A DNA stretch of 64,000 nucleotides, taken from NCBI GenBank assembly GCA_018268105.1, contig JAFDXG010000087.1:29027-93026 (forward strand), in the 5' to 3' direction. Below the pieces are notes generated by a model, which saw nothing but the letters and a program-made list of their open reading frames with translations, ran no database searches and was not told the origin of the DNA. Shown here in pieces: positions 26,786-36,369 of the stretch; the first letter of the stretch is position 1, and the number at the start of each line of letters is the position of its first letter. The position numbers and the translations under genes are program-made. Source of the DNA: Bacteroidota bacterium (lineage in GTDB: Bacteria > Bacteroidota > Bacteroidia > Chitinophagales > Chitinophagaceae).

Positions 26786-28936
26786 ATGAATACCAAACTG
26801 AAGATTTTTTCGGAGCAAATGCTTGTTGTTCTGAATATTTTTATTGTATTCCTGCTGTTGTTTGAAAACAAACTGATCCTGCCTTATTGGTTGCAGCCCA
26901 TTGGGAGAATGCATCCGTTATTACTGCACTTCCCTATTGTTTTGCTGATGCTGGGCATAATATCGGATCTGTACACGACTAAAAAAGGAAACGCGAATAC
27001 TTCGTCTTATGCAAAGATTACGGGTCTACTATTACTTGCCGGCGCAATATTAAGCGGAGTTACCGTAATTATGGGATTATTTCTCGTACGGGAAGAGGGG
27101 TACAACGGAGGGACAATAGCATGGCATAAATGGTTTGGCGTTGTGCTTTTTTTTATCGCTTCCATAATGTATTGGATAAGAAAGAAAAGATGGTACTCTC
27201 CGGCAGTTTCCCGGTTATGTGCTTTTCTAATTGCACCGGTTTTGATAGTTACCGGTCACTTTGGGGCAGCGATAACCCATGGGGATAATTTTTTACTGCA
27301 GCCTGTCGCAGCACATATACAAAAAAGCCGGGTGCCGGTTGACCAGGCCCTGGTATTCGACCATGTTATTCAGCCTTTACTGGAAAGCAAATGCACAGGC
27401 TGTCATAATCCGCAAAAGCTGAAAGGAGAATTGGCGCTTACTGATTCTCTCGCTATTGTCAAAGGCGGCAAAACGGGCAAACTATTTATACCCGGAAATC
27501 CGGATATCAGCCTGCTGCTCGAGAGAGTGCATTTGCCGGTCGCAGAAGAAAAACACATGCCACCGGAAGGCAAACCTCAGCTCACTGCTAAGGAAATAGA
27601 GCTGCTTACGTTATGGATCAGGGATGAAACGCCTTTCTCCCAAAAAGTCATAGCGCTGCCTGAAGATGATTCCCTGAGAATACTGGCAACGGCAATATTC
27701 AACCCTGATGAAGAAGAAAAATTTGATTTTCCTGCGGCTGAAGATGCTGCTATAGCACAGCTAAATACCAACTATCGCACTATCGCCCCTGTTTCCAAAG
27801 GGTCCCCGGCGCTTAATGTAAACATTTATAATCGCAATGCCTACTCACCTGATCAATTACAGGAACTAAAACAAATTGAACAGCAGGTTGTTTCACTAAA
27901 CCTGAATAAAATGCCGGTGAAAGATGAAGACCTCAAAATTATAAGCAGCTTTAAAAATTTGCGAAGACTGGATCTCAACTTTACGGATATAACAACAGAA
28001 GGGTTGAATGCGCTCGCTCCCTTACCGCATCTTAAAACATTAACATTGTCCGGAACTACACTATCTTACCCTGCGTTAAAAGAAAAACTTCCTTCCTTTA
28101 AAGCGCTTAAAACAATTGCAGTATGGAATACATCGCTATCTGCCAAAGAAATGGAAGAACTTCAAAATATCAACAGGCAAATCAAATTTATAGAAGGCTT
28201 TGCTGATGATGGCAAAAATCCGCTTAAGCTAAATCCTCCGCAGGTCAGGAATACTTCCATGGTTTTTGCTAATACATTAAACCTGCAACTGATGCACCCT
28301 GTAAGAGGAGTGCAGATACGGTTTACTACAGATAGCTCCGATCCTGATAGCCTGCAATCGGCCATATATGACAGCAATACCGATATTACTAAGCATACCA
28401 CCATTAAGGCCCGGGCCTGCAAAGAAGGATGGTATGCAAGCGATATTTCCGTATTCCATTTTTTTAGAAACAGTTTTATTCCCGATAGTGTTCGTTTATT
28501 ATATCCGCTGAACAGCGTGCACCAGGCAGAAGGTGCACACACATTCTTTAACACCAAATTGGGGGTAATCGGAGCCAATAATCCGGCATGGGCAAATAAT
28601 TGGGCCGGGGTGCGGAACAATGATCTGGTATTGGTGGGAATGTTTTACAAGCCTGTTGTATTAAGCTCGGTAGGGTTGCATTATATGCTTGAAGCTGCAA
28701 CGGGTATTTATCCTCCCGCGGAAGTGGAAGTATGGGGTGGAAACAATGAGAATCATCTAAAGCGGCTACTGGTGATGAAATCCCCGAAGCCTGTAAAAGG
28801 AGAACAGGCATCCTTAAAAATAGTAGAAGGTTCATTTAAACCTTCTACCGTATCGGTTGTAAAAATTATCGCAAGACCATACAGAGAAAAAGACAAAGGA
28901 AAATTGCTGTTGATAGATGAGATGTTCTTGAATTAG
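26786..28936 (+). CDS. DUF2231 membrane protein fused to cytochrome c and LRR-like region
   Basis: 716 residues. N-terminus: four or five membrane helices (about 10-165) of the DUF2231 type, with histidines at RMHPLLLHFP and HKWF that could bind haem b. Then a PSCyt1-like cytochrome c domain with CTGCH at 203-207 and a possible Met ligand in HMPPEGKP. Next, a short leucine-rich stretch (NLRRLDLNFTDITTEGLNAL), and at the C-terminus a chitobiase/hexosaminidase-like Ig fold (GVQIRFTTDSSDPD) and a sugar-binding-type sandwich. The arrangement suggests an inner-membrane quinone-side electron acceptor for the upstream cytochrome/DUF1501 pair. Co-directional with a 71-bp gap. Confidence 0.85.
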   Translation: MNTKLKIFSEQMLVVLNIFIVFLLLFENKLILPYWLQPIGRMHPLLLHFPIVLLMLGIISDLYTTKKGNANTSSYAKITGLLLLAGAILSGVTVIMGLFLVREEGYNGGTIAWHKWFGVVLFFIASIMYWIRKKRWYSPAVSRLCAFLIAPVLIVTGHFGAAITHGDNFLLQPVAAHIQKSRVPVDQALVFDHVIQPLLESKCTGCHNPQKLKGELALTDSLAIVKGGKTGKLFIPGNPDISLLLERVHLPVAEEKHMPPEGKPQLTAKEIELLTLWIRDETPFSQKVIALPEDDSLRILATAIFNPDEEEKFDFPAAEDAAIAQLNTNYRTIAPVSKGSPALNVNIYNRNAYSPDQLQELKQIEQQVVSLNLNKMPVKDEDLKIISSFKNLRRLDLNFTDITTEGLNALAPLPHLKTLTLSGTTLSYPALKEKLPSFKALKTIAVWNTSLSAKEMEELQNINRQIKFIEGFADDGKNPLKLNPPQVRNTSMVFANTLNLQLMHPVRGVQIRFTTDSSDPDSLQSAIYDSNTDITKHTTIKARACKEGWYASDISVFHFFRNSFIPDSVRLLYPLNSVHQAEGAHTFFNTKLGVIGANNPAWANNWAGVRNNDLVLVGMFYKPVVLSSVGLHYMLEAATGIYPPAEVEVWGGNNENHLKRLLVMKSPKPVKGEQASLKIVEGSFKPSTVSVVKIIARPYREKDKGKLLLIDEMFLN

Positions 28937-28974
28937 AGAAATCACATTACAACTCAGCGGCGCTATTACATTTG

Positions 28975-30411
28975 TCAACACACCTGTACCGTTTCAACAC
29001 CCAGCAATTCACCCAGTTTCCTGATCCTGGATGCAATATGCCCTACACCTACTGCACAGTGGTGTGCCGGGCCATGCGTATTCCATTGCTCTACAAACTG
29101 CCGTGCGCCAATAGAAAAACGATAGCGACTATTGGTATTGCCTATTTCCAGTATAGGCCCTGCAACCGATGAGGCCTCCGCAACAAGGAACAATAATTTT
29201 CCTTCTCTGGTTTCCACTACTGAAAACAGCGTTACATCTCCATGCCGCACCGACATTTCTACCGACAAACCTTTGCCAACTTTACCGTGATATACCTGCA
29301 GGGGTTTTACTTTTATCTTTCCTTCTGCGATGGTTAAGTGACCCGGACCGTCATGCCCCATCAGCACTACATCATCGTTATAGTCCATTGCATAGTATTC
29401 GGTAAATGATCCGCCGGCCCCAAAACTGTCCAGTATCTTCATTGCCTGGGCGTTTTTGATTTCATATTCTCCGGCTACCGGCACCCCATTGGCGGTGAGC
29501 AGCGAGTTACCCAAAATAACAGAACTCATCGTATCCTCATTCTCTGTATTCCCGGTGCCCTTGTGATAATAGGCCATAGATCCCAGTCTATATTTTTTTA
29601 CCAGGTGATCGAGTGCTACTGATGTTCTGGCTGCCCGTTCCAATTCATAAACGGAACAATCCGGCTGCACATCAAATACATCGCTGAATACCTTAAGTTT
29701 TTTCTGTATCTCCGGCCTGGTTACTTTGCTGCGCAAAAAAGACAATTCATCTACTTCAATGACCTGTATATGTCCGCCCAAAACCGAACAATGCAAAGTG
29801 AAGTTGGAATATATATCAAGCATCCCACTATAATAATTGCCCATAACCCCCATGGTATTGTGGTACATGGTGTGAGCTACTTTTGCTGCGGCTATCCATT
29901 CCTCAATTTCCCTCCAGGCTAAATCATCGTTTTGCAGCATACCGGTAACCTGGTAAAAAGGGATACCCGAACGTTTAAATACACTTGCAATTTCCGGAAC
30001 TGGACAAGCCGAACAATAGGCCAGCCATTCGCCCGTCATTTTTGTTCGGTCATTCAATTGATTAAACCAATCATAATTGATAGCAGCTTCGGGCGACAGG
30101 TTGAGAACAATTACCGGCACTTTTGCCCGCTTCACTACCGGCAGTACAGTAGAAGACAATGCATAGGTGGTGACATACAAAAATATCAGGTCAACATCTT
30201 CCTGCCGGAAACGATGACCTGCCTCAAATGCTTTTTCGGAGGTATCTATTAATCCGAGGTTTACTACTTCAGACCCATACGATTCCAATCTTGTTGCTAC
30301 TGTTTCTACGTAACCTGAAAGCCGTCTCTCTAACCCTTCAAATTGATCCCAATAGGCTTCCAGCCCAATGCCGAAAAGTCCGATTTTCAAAGGAAGTTTT
30401 TTTGCTGTCAT
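28975..30411 (-). CDS. L-arabinose isomerase-like sugar isomerase
   Basis: 478 residues. It shares the AraA/FucI layout: Rossmann-like N-domain (KIGLFGIGLEAYWDQFEGLE), then a metal site with Glu in AGEYEIKNAQAMKIL (AraA Glu306 region), Glu in GGSFTEYYAMDYND (Glu333 region), His in LMGHDGPGH (His350 region), and C-terminal GPAHHCAVGVGH (His450 region). It is therefore probably an Mn-dependent aldose-ketose isomerase. The clade is distant from true AraA, so the sugar could be arabinose or another pentose/deoxyhexose. Last gene of the minus-strand rhamnosidase locus, 115 bp after the GH106. Cytoplasmic. Confidence 0.8.
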   Translation of the reverse strand: MTAKKLPLKIGLFGIGLEAYWDQFEGLERRLSGYVETVATRLESYGSEVVNLGLIDTSEKAFEAGHRFRQEDVDLIFLYVTTYALSSTVLPVVKRAKVPVIVLNLSPEAAINYDWFNQLNDRTKMTGEWLAYCSACPVPEIASVFKRSGIPFYQVTGMLQNDDLAWREIEEWIAAAKVAHTMYHNTMGVMGNYYSGMLDIYSNFTLHCSVLGGHIQVIEVDELSFLRSKVTRPEIQKKLKVFSDVFDVQPDCSVYELERAARTSVALDHLVKKYRLGSMAYYHKGTGNTENEDTMSSVILGNSLLTANGVPVAGEYEIKNAQAMKILDSFGAGGSFTEYYAMDYNDDVVLMGHDGPGHLTIAEGKIKVKPLQVYHGKVGKGLSVEMSVRHGDVTLFSVVETREGKLLFLVAEASSVAGPILEIGNTNSRYRFSIGARQFVEQWNTHGPAHHCAVGVGHIASRIRKLGELLGVETVQVC

Positions 30412-30526
30412 TGCTACATACTTTTTGTTCGCTTGCTTGATAAAAGATCGCTTTTTATGGTGTATTCCAAATTTTCGTCCTTTTCAAATTTTCCGGATAG
30501 TAGTGGATGGTGAATCCGACCACTCA

Positions 30527-33500
30527 CTATTGCCGATTGCCCATTATATTTACCGGCCCGATAAGTCCTGATTTTAATAAAGGTGAATCTTTTTTATAAG
30601 GATTAAAGTTGGTAAAAGTAAACCTGCTACGCGGCGGTCGTTTCGTTTTTTCCATCAACCAGCTTGGCCATTTACCATTAGTTACTCCATCATCCGGAAA
30701 CTGCTGGTCGCCTATCAATCTATTGGGCCATAAATTTGCCACTTCTATTTCCAATTGATTCCCTTTTTCTTTTATGATACTGGTAATATCTACTTCCCAG
30801 GGGGCAGTCCATAATACACCCAGATCATGCCCATTCAACCTCACCCGGGCTACATTTTTCACTTCGCCCAAATCAAGATACAGCTTGCCATGTCCGCCAA
30901 CAGATGATGCTGAGAGATCAAAAGTTTTGCTGTATGTCGCGATTCCGGAAAAATATTTGATACCCGGTTCAGGACGGTCACTCCAATCGGCGAGATGATC
31001 AAAAGTTACTTTTCCGGATCCGCCCCATTTGGGGTCAAATGAAACCGACCAGTCACCGGTTAGGGTGACTACATTTGTTGTTGCAGGAAAATTTTTTTCA
31101 CTCGCTAAAGGCTGAGACTTGCCGCCTGCGAAGACGATGAAAAAACTTTGATAGGGAGCGAATTGCAAAGGAACAATAGTGTGGACTTCATTGGTGGTAA
31201 ACTCAGGCAGCAACCTGTTCTTACCTGTTACCGGATCCCACAATTCCGGCATTCCGTTTATAGTACGGAATTTGCAATCTGTTTTTACAGATTGATCTGT
31301 CCGGTTAGAAACAAAATATATGTCTAATCCACTTAAACTGCGATGGCTATACCGTATAGGCCCCGTTGACTCAAAGTTTATGGGAACATGCATTTGATCT
31401 AACAATTCAGCGATGAGCTTGTACTCAGGGTATAGCGATTCTTTATGAGCAGTTAAGGATACTCCAGAGATAACCTTCCCTTTGCCATATATGTGCTCCG
31501 TCTTTTTTGCCGGGGAAGCTTTTGTGCCCCACAGTTCTGCAGCGATAGATTGCACGCTTTGATCACATTCCGGAAAGCCGGACAATCCGGGCGATTTTAC
31601 AGGTGGCTCGCCCACAACAGTGGCGCCTTCTTTCACAAGCTTCCGAATTTTTTCAAGCAACGCAGGAGTCATTGTTTTAGACGCAGGTAATACCAGAAGC
31701 CGGTATGATGCGCCTCCCGGAAAAACAATTTTATGGTCTTGTACAAAGGCGCTGTACAGTTGACCGGGTGAACATCCATCAAAATTATATCCTTTCCTGT
31801 CGGGAAGGGTATCGTTTCCATCCAAAGCGGAAGGAGGTGGTAAAAACACCTGAGGTGCACCTTCAGGGGTCAGATAAAGAATTTCTGCTACCGATTTTCC
31901 CTGCTGTAAAATAAACTGGCACCTCGAAATATAGCGATGGTAGGCAGCAGCCATTGGCCACCAGGTTTGCTTTCGGTCCCAATGCACTCCATAAGGGCCC
32001 ATGGTCATACCCGGTAACAATGAATCTGCTAATGGCTTATGCGCAAACGTATGATAAAAGAGCCTGTTGATTCCTGTAGCAAAAGCCCAGTCGCCCTGGT
32101 TTTTTATAGAACCGGGATATTGTTTCCACGCTTCCTGGTCGTCGGCGGTAAATGCTTCAGCCTGTACAACGGGTTCACCCTTTACGTGAGCTATGGACGT
32201 TGCTTCTATGCAACTGAATGAGGTATTAAACCCAAAACCTTTACTCCAAAACTCACACATTGGAATATCAGCAACAGCGCCGAGTTCAAGGTCTGCAGTT
32301 GGATTCATATCATAAGGCTCTATGGATAAGCCTAAGCCCCGGCGATGGCTATATTTTTTTACCTGGCCGGCATGATACTCCAGTATCAGATCCTGGCTGG
32401 TTTGGCGCAAATCCCATAAAAACCGCTCGCTCATTTCTTCACTCTCCACTATTTTGCCGGCATATACGGGGTAGAATGGTAACGGGTCGTAACCCCTTCT
32501 TTTAATAAATTCTTCTCTAAAACGGCCGGTCCAGTTTTGAGCTCCCATTTCCCAGCTATCTATATGCAAAAATTTAAGTCCGCCGTTAGCCGTGCTATAG
32601 GGTTTCCCAATTTTGTCAAGCATTCTTCCAATATATGCTTCAAGATGGCTATTCAACGAAACCGTATCAAATTTATCTGATTCAAAACCCAATCCCTGTA
32701 CGGGTGCGGGCCTGGTGATGGCTCCATTGTTTCGCCTGCCAAAGCGCATGATCGTCCATTTCCCCTCTGGCACAACCCAGTCTAATATGCCATTCGGATG
32801 TAGTTTATCTGTGAGATCAAATACCTCGTTTTTTGAAATGATATTTTTTGAAGGCAAAACTGTATAGGTTGATGGAGATGGCAGATAAGGTTTTACATTG
32901 GGTGTGGAAGAATAAGGAGCGCGGTAATAAAGCGCCTTCTCATAGATATCCGCTATATGTGCCGATGTATCTGGTACGGGAAATGCAAGCACAGCCACAT
33001 CTTCATAAAAATCTTCCCACTCCTTTTTTAATGCGGGAGTAAAAACACCTTCGCCAAAATAGGGCTTCATAGGTGTGGGGACGGGAAGTTGAATATGTTT
33101 ATTTCCTGCGCCTGATACGTCAATGCAGGACAATACCAGTTGTTGCATAGATTGAGCAGGCTTTACCCATGGACCTCCGCTTCCTGCCCATCCGGGTCCA
33201 ATACCCAGGGTCATATTGATGCCTAATCTTTTACATTCGTCAATCGCATGTTTAAATAATGCATACCACTGTTCACTTAAGAAGTCAACCGGTCCGCGGG
33301 GTACTCCCACATTTACTTCAAGGAAAACCACATTGCCAATACCAGCCTGCTTCATTGCTTCCAAATCCGCAGTCATACCTTCGCCGGATAAGTTGCCATC
33401 CATAAAATACCAATACACACCGGGACGGGACGAATCGGGAGGATTTAAAAAACCGGCACGAAGTTGTTCTATTGCAGTCCTATCTTTTTCGGCTGAACTG

Positions 33501-33589
33501 ATAATTTTCTTATTACAGCTTGTAAAAAATAAAGTAGTAATTAAAGGGAAAAATATTTTGCTGAATGTGTGCATCTTAAATAATCCCAT
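30527..33589 (-). CDS. GH106 alpha-L-rhamnosidase, lipoprotein
   Basis: 1020 residues from ATG 33589 (or 33574, MHTFSKIFF). Lipoprotein signal PLITTLFFTSC. The catalytic N-part has RPGVYWYFMDGNLSGEGM and DSWEMGAQNWTGRF (near residue 342). The C-terminal sandwich has WPNRLIGD, as in the GH106 at 4283. It lacks the discoidin-like insert of that enzyme. The start codon follows the upstream GH78 stop by one base (TAA-A-ATG on the minus strand), so the two are translationally coupled. Expected to remove alpha-L-rhamnose at the cell surface or periplasm; GH106 and GH78 often cut different rhamnosyl linkages of the same glycan. Confidence 0.92.
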   Translation of the reverse strand: MGLFKMHTFSKIFFPLITTLFFTSCNKKIISSAEKDRTAIEQLRAGFLNPPDSSRPGVYWYFMDGNLSGEGMTADLEAMKQAGIGNVVFLEVNVGVPRGPVDFLSEQWYALFKHAIDECKRLGINMTLGIGPGWAGSGGPWVKPAQSMQQLVLSCIDVSGAGNKHIQLPVPTPMKPYFGEGVFTPALKKEWEDFYEDVAVLAFPVPDTSAHIADIYEKALYYRAPYSSTPNVKPYLPSPSTYTVLPSKNIISKNEVFDLTDKLHPNGILDWVVPEGKWTIMRFGRRNNGAITRPAPVQGLGFESDKFDTVSLNSHLEAYIGRMLDKIGKPYSTANGGLKFLHIDSWEMGAQNWTGRFREEFIKRRGYDPLPFYPVYAGKIVESEEMSERFLWDLRQTSQDLILEYHAGQVKKYSHRRGLGLSIEPYDMNPTADLELGAVADIPMCEFWSKGFGFNTSFSCIEATSIAHVKGEPVVQAEAFTADDQEAWKQYPGSIKNQGDWAFATGINRLFYHTFAHKPLADSLLPGMTMGPYGVHWDRKQTWWPMAAAYHRYISRCQFILQQGKSVAEILYLTPEGAPQVFLPPPSALDGNDTLPDRKGYNFDGCSPGQLYSAFVQDHKIVFPGGASYRLLVLPASKTMTPALLEKIRKLVKEGATVVGEPPVKSPGLSGFPECDQSVQSIAAELWGTKASPAKKTEHIYGKGKVISGVSLTAHKESLYPEYKLIAELLDQMHVPINFESTGPIRYSHRSLSGLDIYFVSNRTDQSVKTDCKFRTINGMPELWDPVTGKNRLLPEFTTNEVHTIVPLQFAPYQSFFIVFAGGKSQPLASEKNFPATTNVVTLTGDWSVSFDPKWGGSGKVTFDHLADWSDRPEPGIKYFSGIATYSKTFDLSASSVGGHGKLYLDLGEVKNVARVRLNGHDLGVLWTAPWEVDITSIIKEKGNQLEIEVANLWPNRLIGDQQFPDDGVTNGKWPSWLMEKTKRPPRSRFTFTNFNPYKKDSPLLKSGLIGPVNIMGNRQ

Positions 33590-33590
33590 T

Positions 33591-36362
33591 TTATTTTTTT
33601 ACGCGTACTTCAAATTGATAGTCGCCGGAGCCCACTGCCACCACTTTTCTGCCTTGTTCATATTTTATAATTCTTACGTCATCCTGCCCGGTGATTACTT
33701 TTCCGCTCTCCAAAACCTCAGACTGTTGGGAAGCAGGCAAATAAATGGAAGCAGCGGTATTGGCCGGTATTTTTACATGTAATTTAAAAGCCTCATTTTC
33801 TTTTACCCATTTCGTAGAGATAATACCGTACGGGCACCTATAACTCGTTTCAGCCATCGTTACGTCTCCAACAGGTTCGGGACATATAACAATTTGCTTA
33901 TAGCCAATTGAATTTTCTGATTGTCGAATCCCGCCCAAACCGCTGTAAAACCATTCCATTAAATGACCCAGCATAAAATGATTGTTTGATACAAAACGAT
34001 AAGCCTGCCATGATTCTGTAAGCGATGTGGCGCCATGTGCCAATTGAAACCCATAACCCGGCACATCTGAACGGCTGTTCATATCAAAAATTACATTTGA
34101 GTGTCCATTATCTTCTAATACCCTCAATACACAACGATAACCGATATCGCCAGCAGTCAGGCTGTTATTTCTTTCACGAATATCCCTGATCAGGTTTTCA
34201 ACTACTTCATTTTTATATTGAGGTTCCACTAAATCCATAAATACAGCCATTGCATTTGCTGTCTGGCTGCCTGTTGCATATTGTTTTGTTTTTTCGTTGA
34301 AAAAAGTTCTGTTAAAAGCTGTTCTTACTTTTGCAGCAATATTTTCATAGTAATCAGCATCCTGATCCTTACCTAAAATCTTTGCAGTTTTGCTTAAAAT
34401 AATGAGATCATAATAAAAGATTGCGGTGGCTGTTACACCCTTTGGAGTCAGTTGCGATTCACCCGGATTTTTAAGTCCAATATCAAACCAGTCGCCCAAT
34501 CCATGAGACAAAATATTATCAACAGATTTTTTCTGCAGGTACTGCACATAACGTTGCATCATTGGATAAGCTTCTGTTAAGACTTGTCTATCACCATACC
34601 ATTGATACAGGTACCAGGGCAGGATGATACTATTACTTCCCCATTCGGGTGAATCTCTGAAACCCGATTGAAAATGCACATACTCCGGAGCTATATCCGG
34701 TACAAGACCATCCTCTACCTGTGCCTCCATCATATCATTCACTATTTTTCTGCTCAATGCAGCAATGTCGAAATTATTTTTTATAGAGGAACCCATTAAA
34801 TGATCTTCCTCCAGCCACCCTAGCTTTTCACGATGCGGGCAGTCGGTAAAAACACTTGCCATATTGCTTTTGATAGCCCAGCTAATTAGCTTATCTGTGC
34901 GGTTAAAGAGTTGGTTTGAGCAAAAGAAACTACCGGCTTTTGCAGCAGCATTACGTGTATGTAAACTTTTTATTGACACAATGACCGGCAAATTTTTTGG
35001 ATTGGGTTCACCCTCAGGCACTGCGCCTTCCACTTGTATATATCGAAACCCATAATAAGTAAACTGAGGTTGCCAGCTTTCGATATTCTCTCCTTTCAGG
35101 GTATAATTGAAAAAAACAGGTGTCCCAACAGCATCCTGTGTAATTAACCCTTCGTCAGTAAGAAGTTCGGCAGGACGGAAGGTAACCTGTTCCTGCTTTT
35201 TGCCTCTTACTTTTATAGAAAATATCCCCGAAGCATTTTGACCAAAATCATATACCCATATACCCGGCTTTGGTTGTGATACTTTTTTTACCGCAAACGA
35301 ATCTGTGATTTTCAACGGATCTGCTGTTTGTGAACTAAGTACCGGGGGGCCATCCACCACAATGGCATTCTTCCATGAATGATCGTTGAAAGAAGGCGCA
35401 TCCCATCCCTTCTGTTCCAAATTGGCATCATAATCTTCCCCGCCATATATACTTGAAAAGGTTATCGGTCCGGGGAATACTTTCCAGGTAGCATCGCTAA
35501 CAATATTTTCTAACGAACCATCTGTATATTCTACAACTACTCTGCACATCATTTGGGGATAACCATACGCAATGGTTAGTTTCCTGTATCGCTCCCTTGG
35601 AGTGTAATAAAATCCATTACCGAGCATAACTCCCATGGCATTTACACCCTTCTTAAGCTGATTGCTGATATCAAAGGTTACATACAATGCCCGTTTGCTA
35701 TATTCTGTCCATCCGGCATCTAAAAAATGGTCACCCACTTTTCGTCCATTTATGCTTAAATCAAAATGGCCCAGTCCGGAAATATATGCGGTTGCTTTTT
35801 TAACTGCTTTTTTAATTATAAACTCCTTTCTCAACAAGGGCAAAATATCTTTTCCCGGCCCTAATGCGGGATCACCCTTGCCATGAATGCCGGGGATGAT
35901 GCGAAGACTGTCAGCCATTTTTTCATAAGCAATCCATTGCGCCCCTTTCCAGTCGTCATGATTAATGAGTCCCATTTGCCAGGCTGAAGGCTTGCTCCAT
36001 ACGGAAGCAATATTATGATTGTTCCAAACCATCACTTTCCAGTAATACAATTTGCCAGACTGAAGTTTTTTTCCGGCAAATGGCACCTGGATGGATTGAT
36101 CTGAATTTACTTTTTTAGAATCCCAAATATTGCCCGTATTACCCTCAAGCAACTTTTTGTTGTCTGCCACCAAAATGCGGTATGCGGTTTGCAACACGGT
36201 TCTTTCTGAAGCGTGTATCTGCCAGCTCAAACGGGGTGAAACCTCCTCTACACCTAATGGAAAATCCTGGTATTGACATTGTAGATTGGTTACCAGTAGT
36301 TGTTGTGCTGCCAGTTGATAGCATGAAAGCATGGAAAGTATACAAATAAAAAACCTGGGCAT
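33591..36362 (-). CDS. Alpha-L-rhamnosidase, GH78 (full length)
   Basis: 923 residues with a Sec signal (RFFICILSMLSCYQLAAQ). Domain order is typical: N-terminal fibronectin-like domain (VTNLQCQYQDFPLGVEEVSP), rhamnose-binding CBM67-like sandwich (SGLGHFDLSINGRKVGDHFL near 195), catalytic (alpha/alpha)6 barrel with TDCPHREKLGWLEEDH near residue 504, and the C-terminal sandwich. Acidic residues expected for inverting hydrolysis are in place. It sits 7 bp after the GH106-like gene and 1 bp before the GH106 gene: one operon. Substrate linkage unknown; rhamnogalacturonan or flavonoid rhamnosides are typical. Confidence 0.94.
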   Translation of the reverse strand: MPRFFICILSMLSCYQLAAQQLLVTNLQCQYQDFPLGVEEVSPRLSWQIHASERTVLQTAYRILVADNKKLLEGNTGNIWDSKKVNSDQSIQVPFAGKKLQSGKLYYWKVMVWNNHNIASVWSKPSAWQMGLINHDDWKGAQWIAYEKMADSLRIIPGIHGKGDPALGPGKDILPLLRKEFIIKKAVKKATAYISGLGHFDLSINGRKVGDHFLDAGWTEYSKRALYVTFDISNQLKKGVNAMGVMLGNGFYYTPRERYRKLTIAYGYPQMMCRVVVEYTDGSLENIVSDATWKVFPGPITFSSIYGGEDYDANLEQKGWDAPSFNDHSWKNAIVVDGPPVLSSQTADPLKITDSFAVKKVSQPKPGIWVYDFGQNASGIFSIKVRGKKQEQVTFRPAELLTDEGLITQDAVGTPVFFNYTLKGENIESWQPQFTYYGFRYIQVEGAVPEGEPNPKNLPVIVSIKSLHTRNAAAKAGSFFCSNQLFNRTDKLISWAIKSNMASVFTDCPHREKLGWLEEDHLMGSSIKNNFDIAALSRKIVNDMMEAQVEDGLVPDIAPEYVHFQSGFRDSPEWGSNSIILPWYLYQWYGDRQVLTEAYPMMQRYVQYLQKKSVDNILSHGLGDWFDIGLKNPGESQLTPKGVTATAIFYYDLIILSKTAKILGKDQDADYYENIAAKVRTAFNRTFFNEKTKQYATGSQTANAMAVFMDLVEPQYKNEVVENLIRDIRERNNSLTAGDIGYRCVLRVLEDNGHSNVIFDMNSRSDVPGYGFQLAHGATSLTESWQAYRFVSNNHFMLGHLMEWFYSGLGGIRQSENSIGYKQIVICPEPVGDVTMAETSYRCPYGIISTKWVKENEAFKLHVKIPANTAASIYLPASQQSEVLESGKVITGQDDVRIIKYEQGRKVVAVGSGDYQFEVRVKK

Positions 36363-36369
36363 AGTGTTA

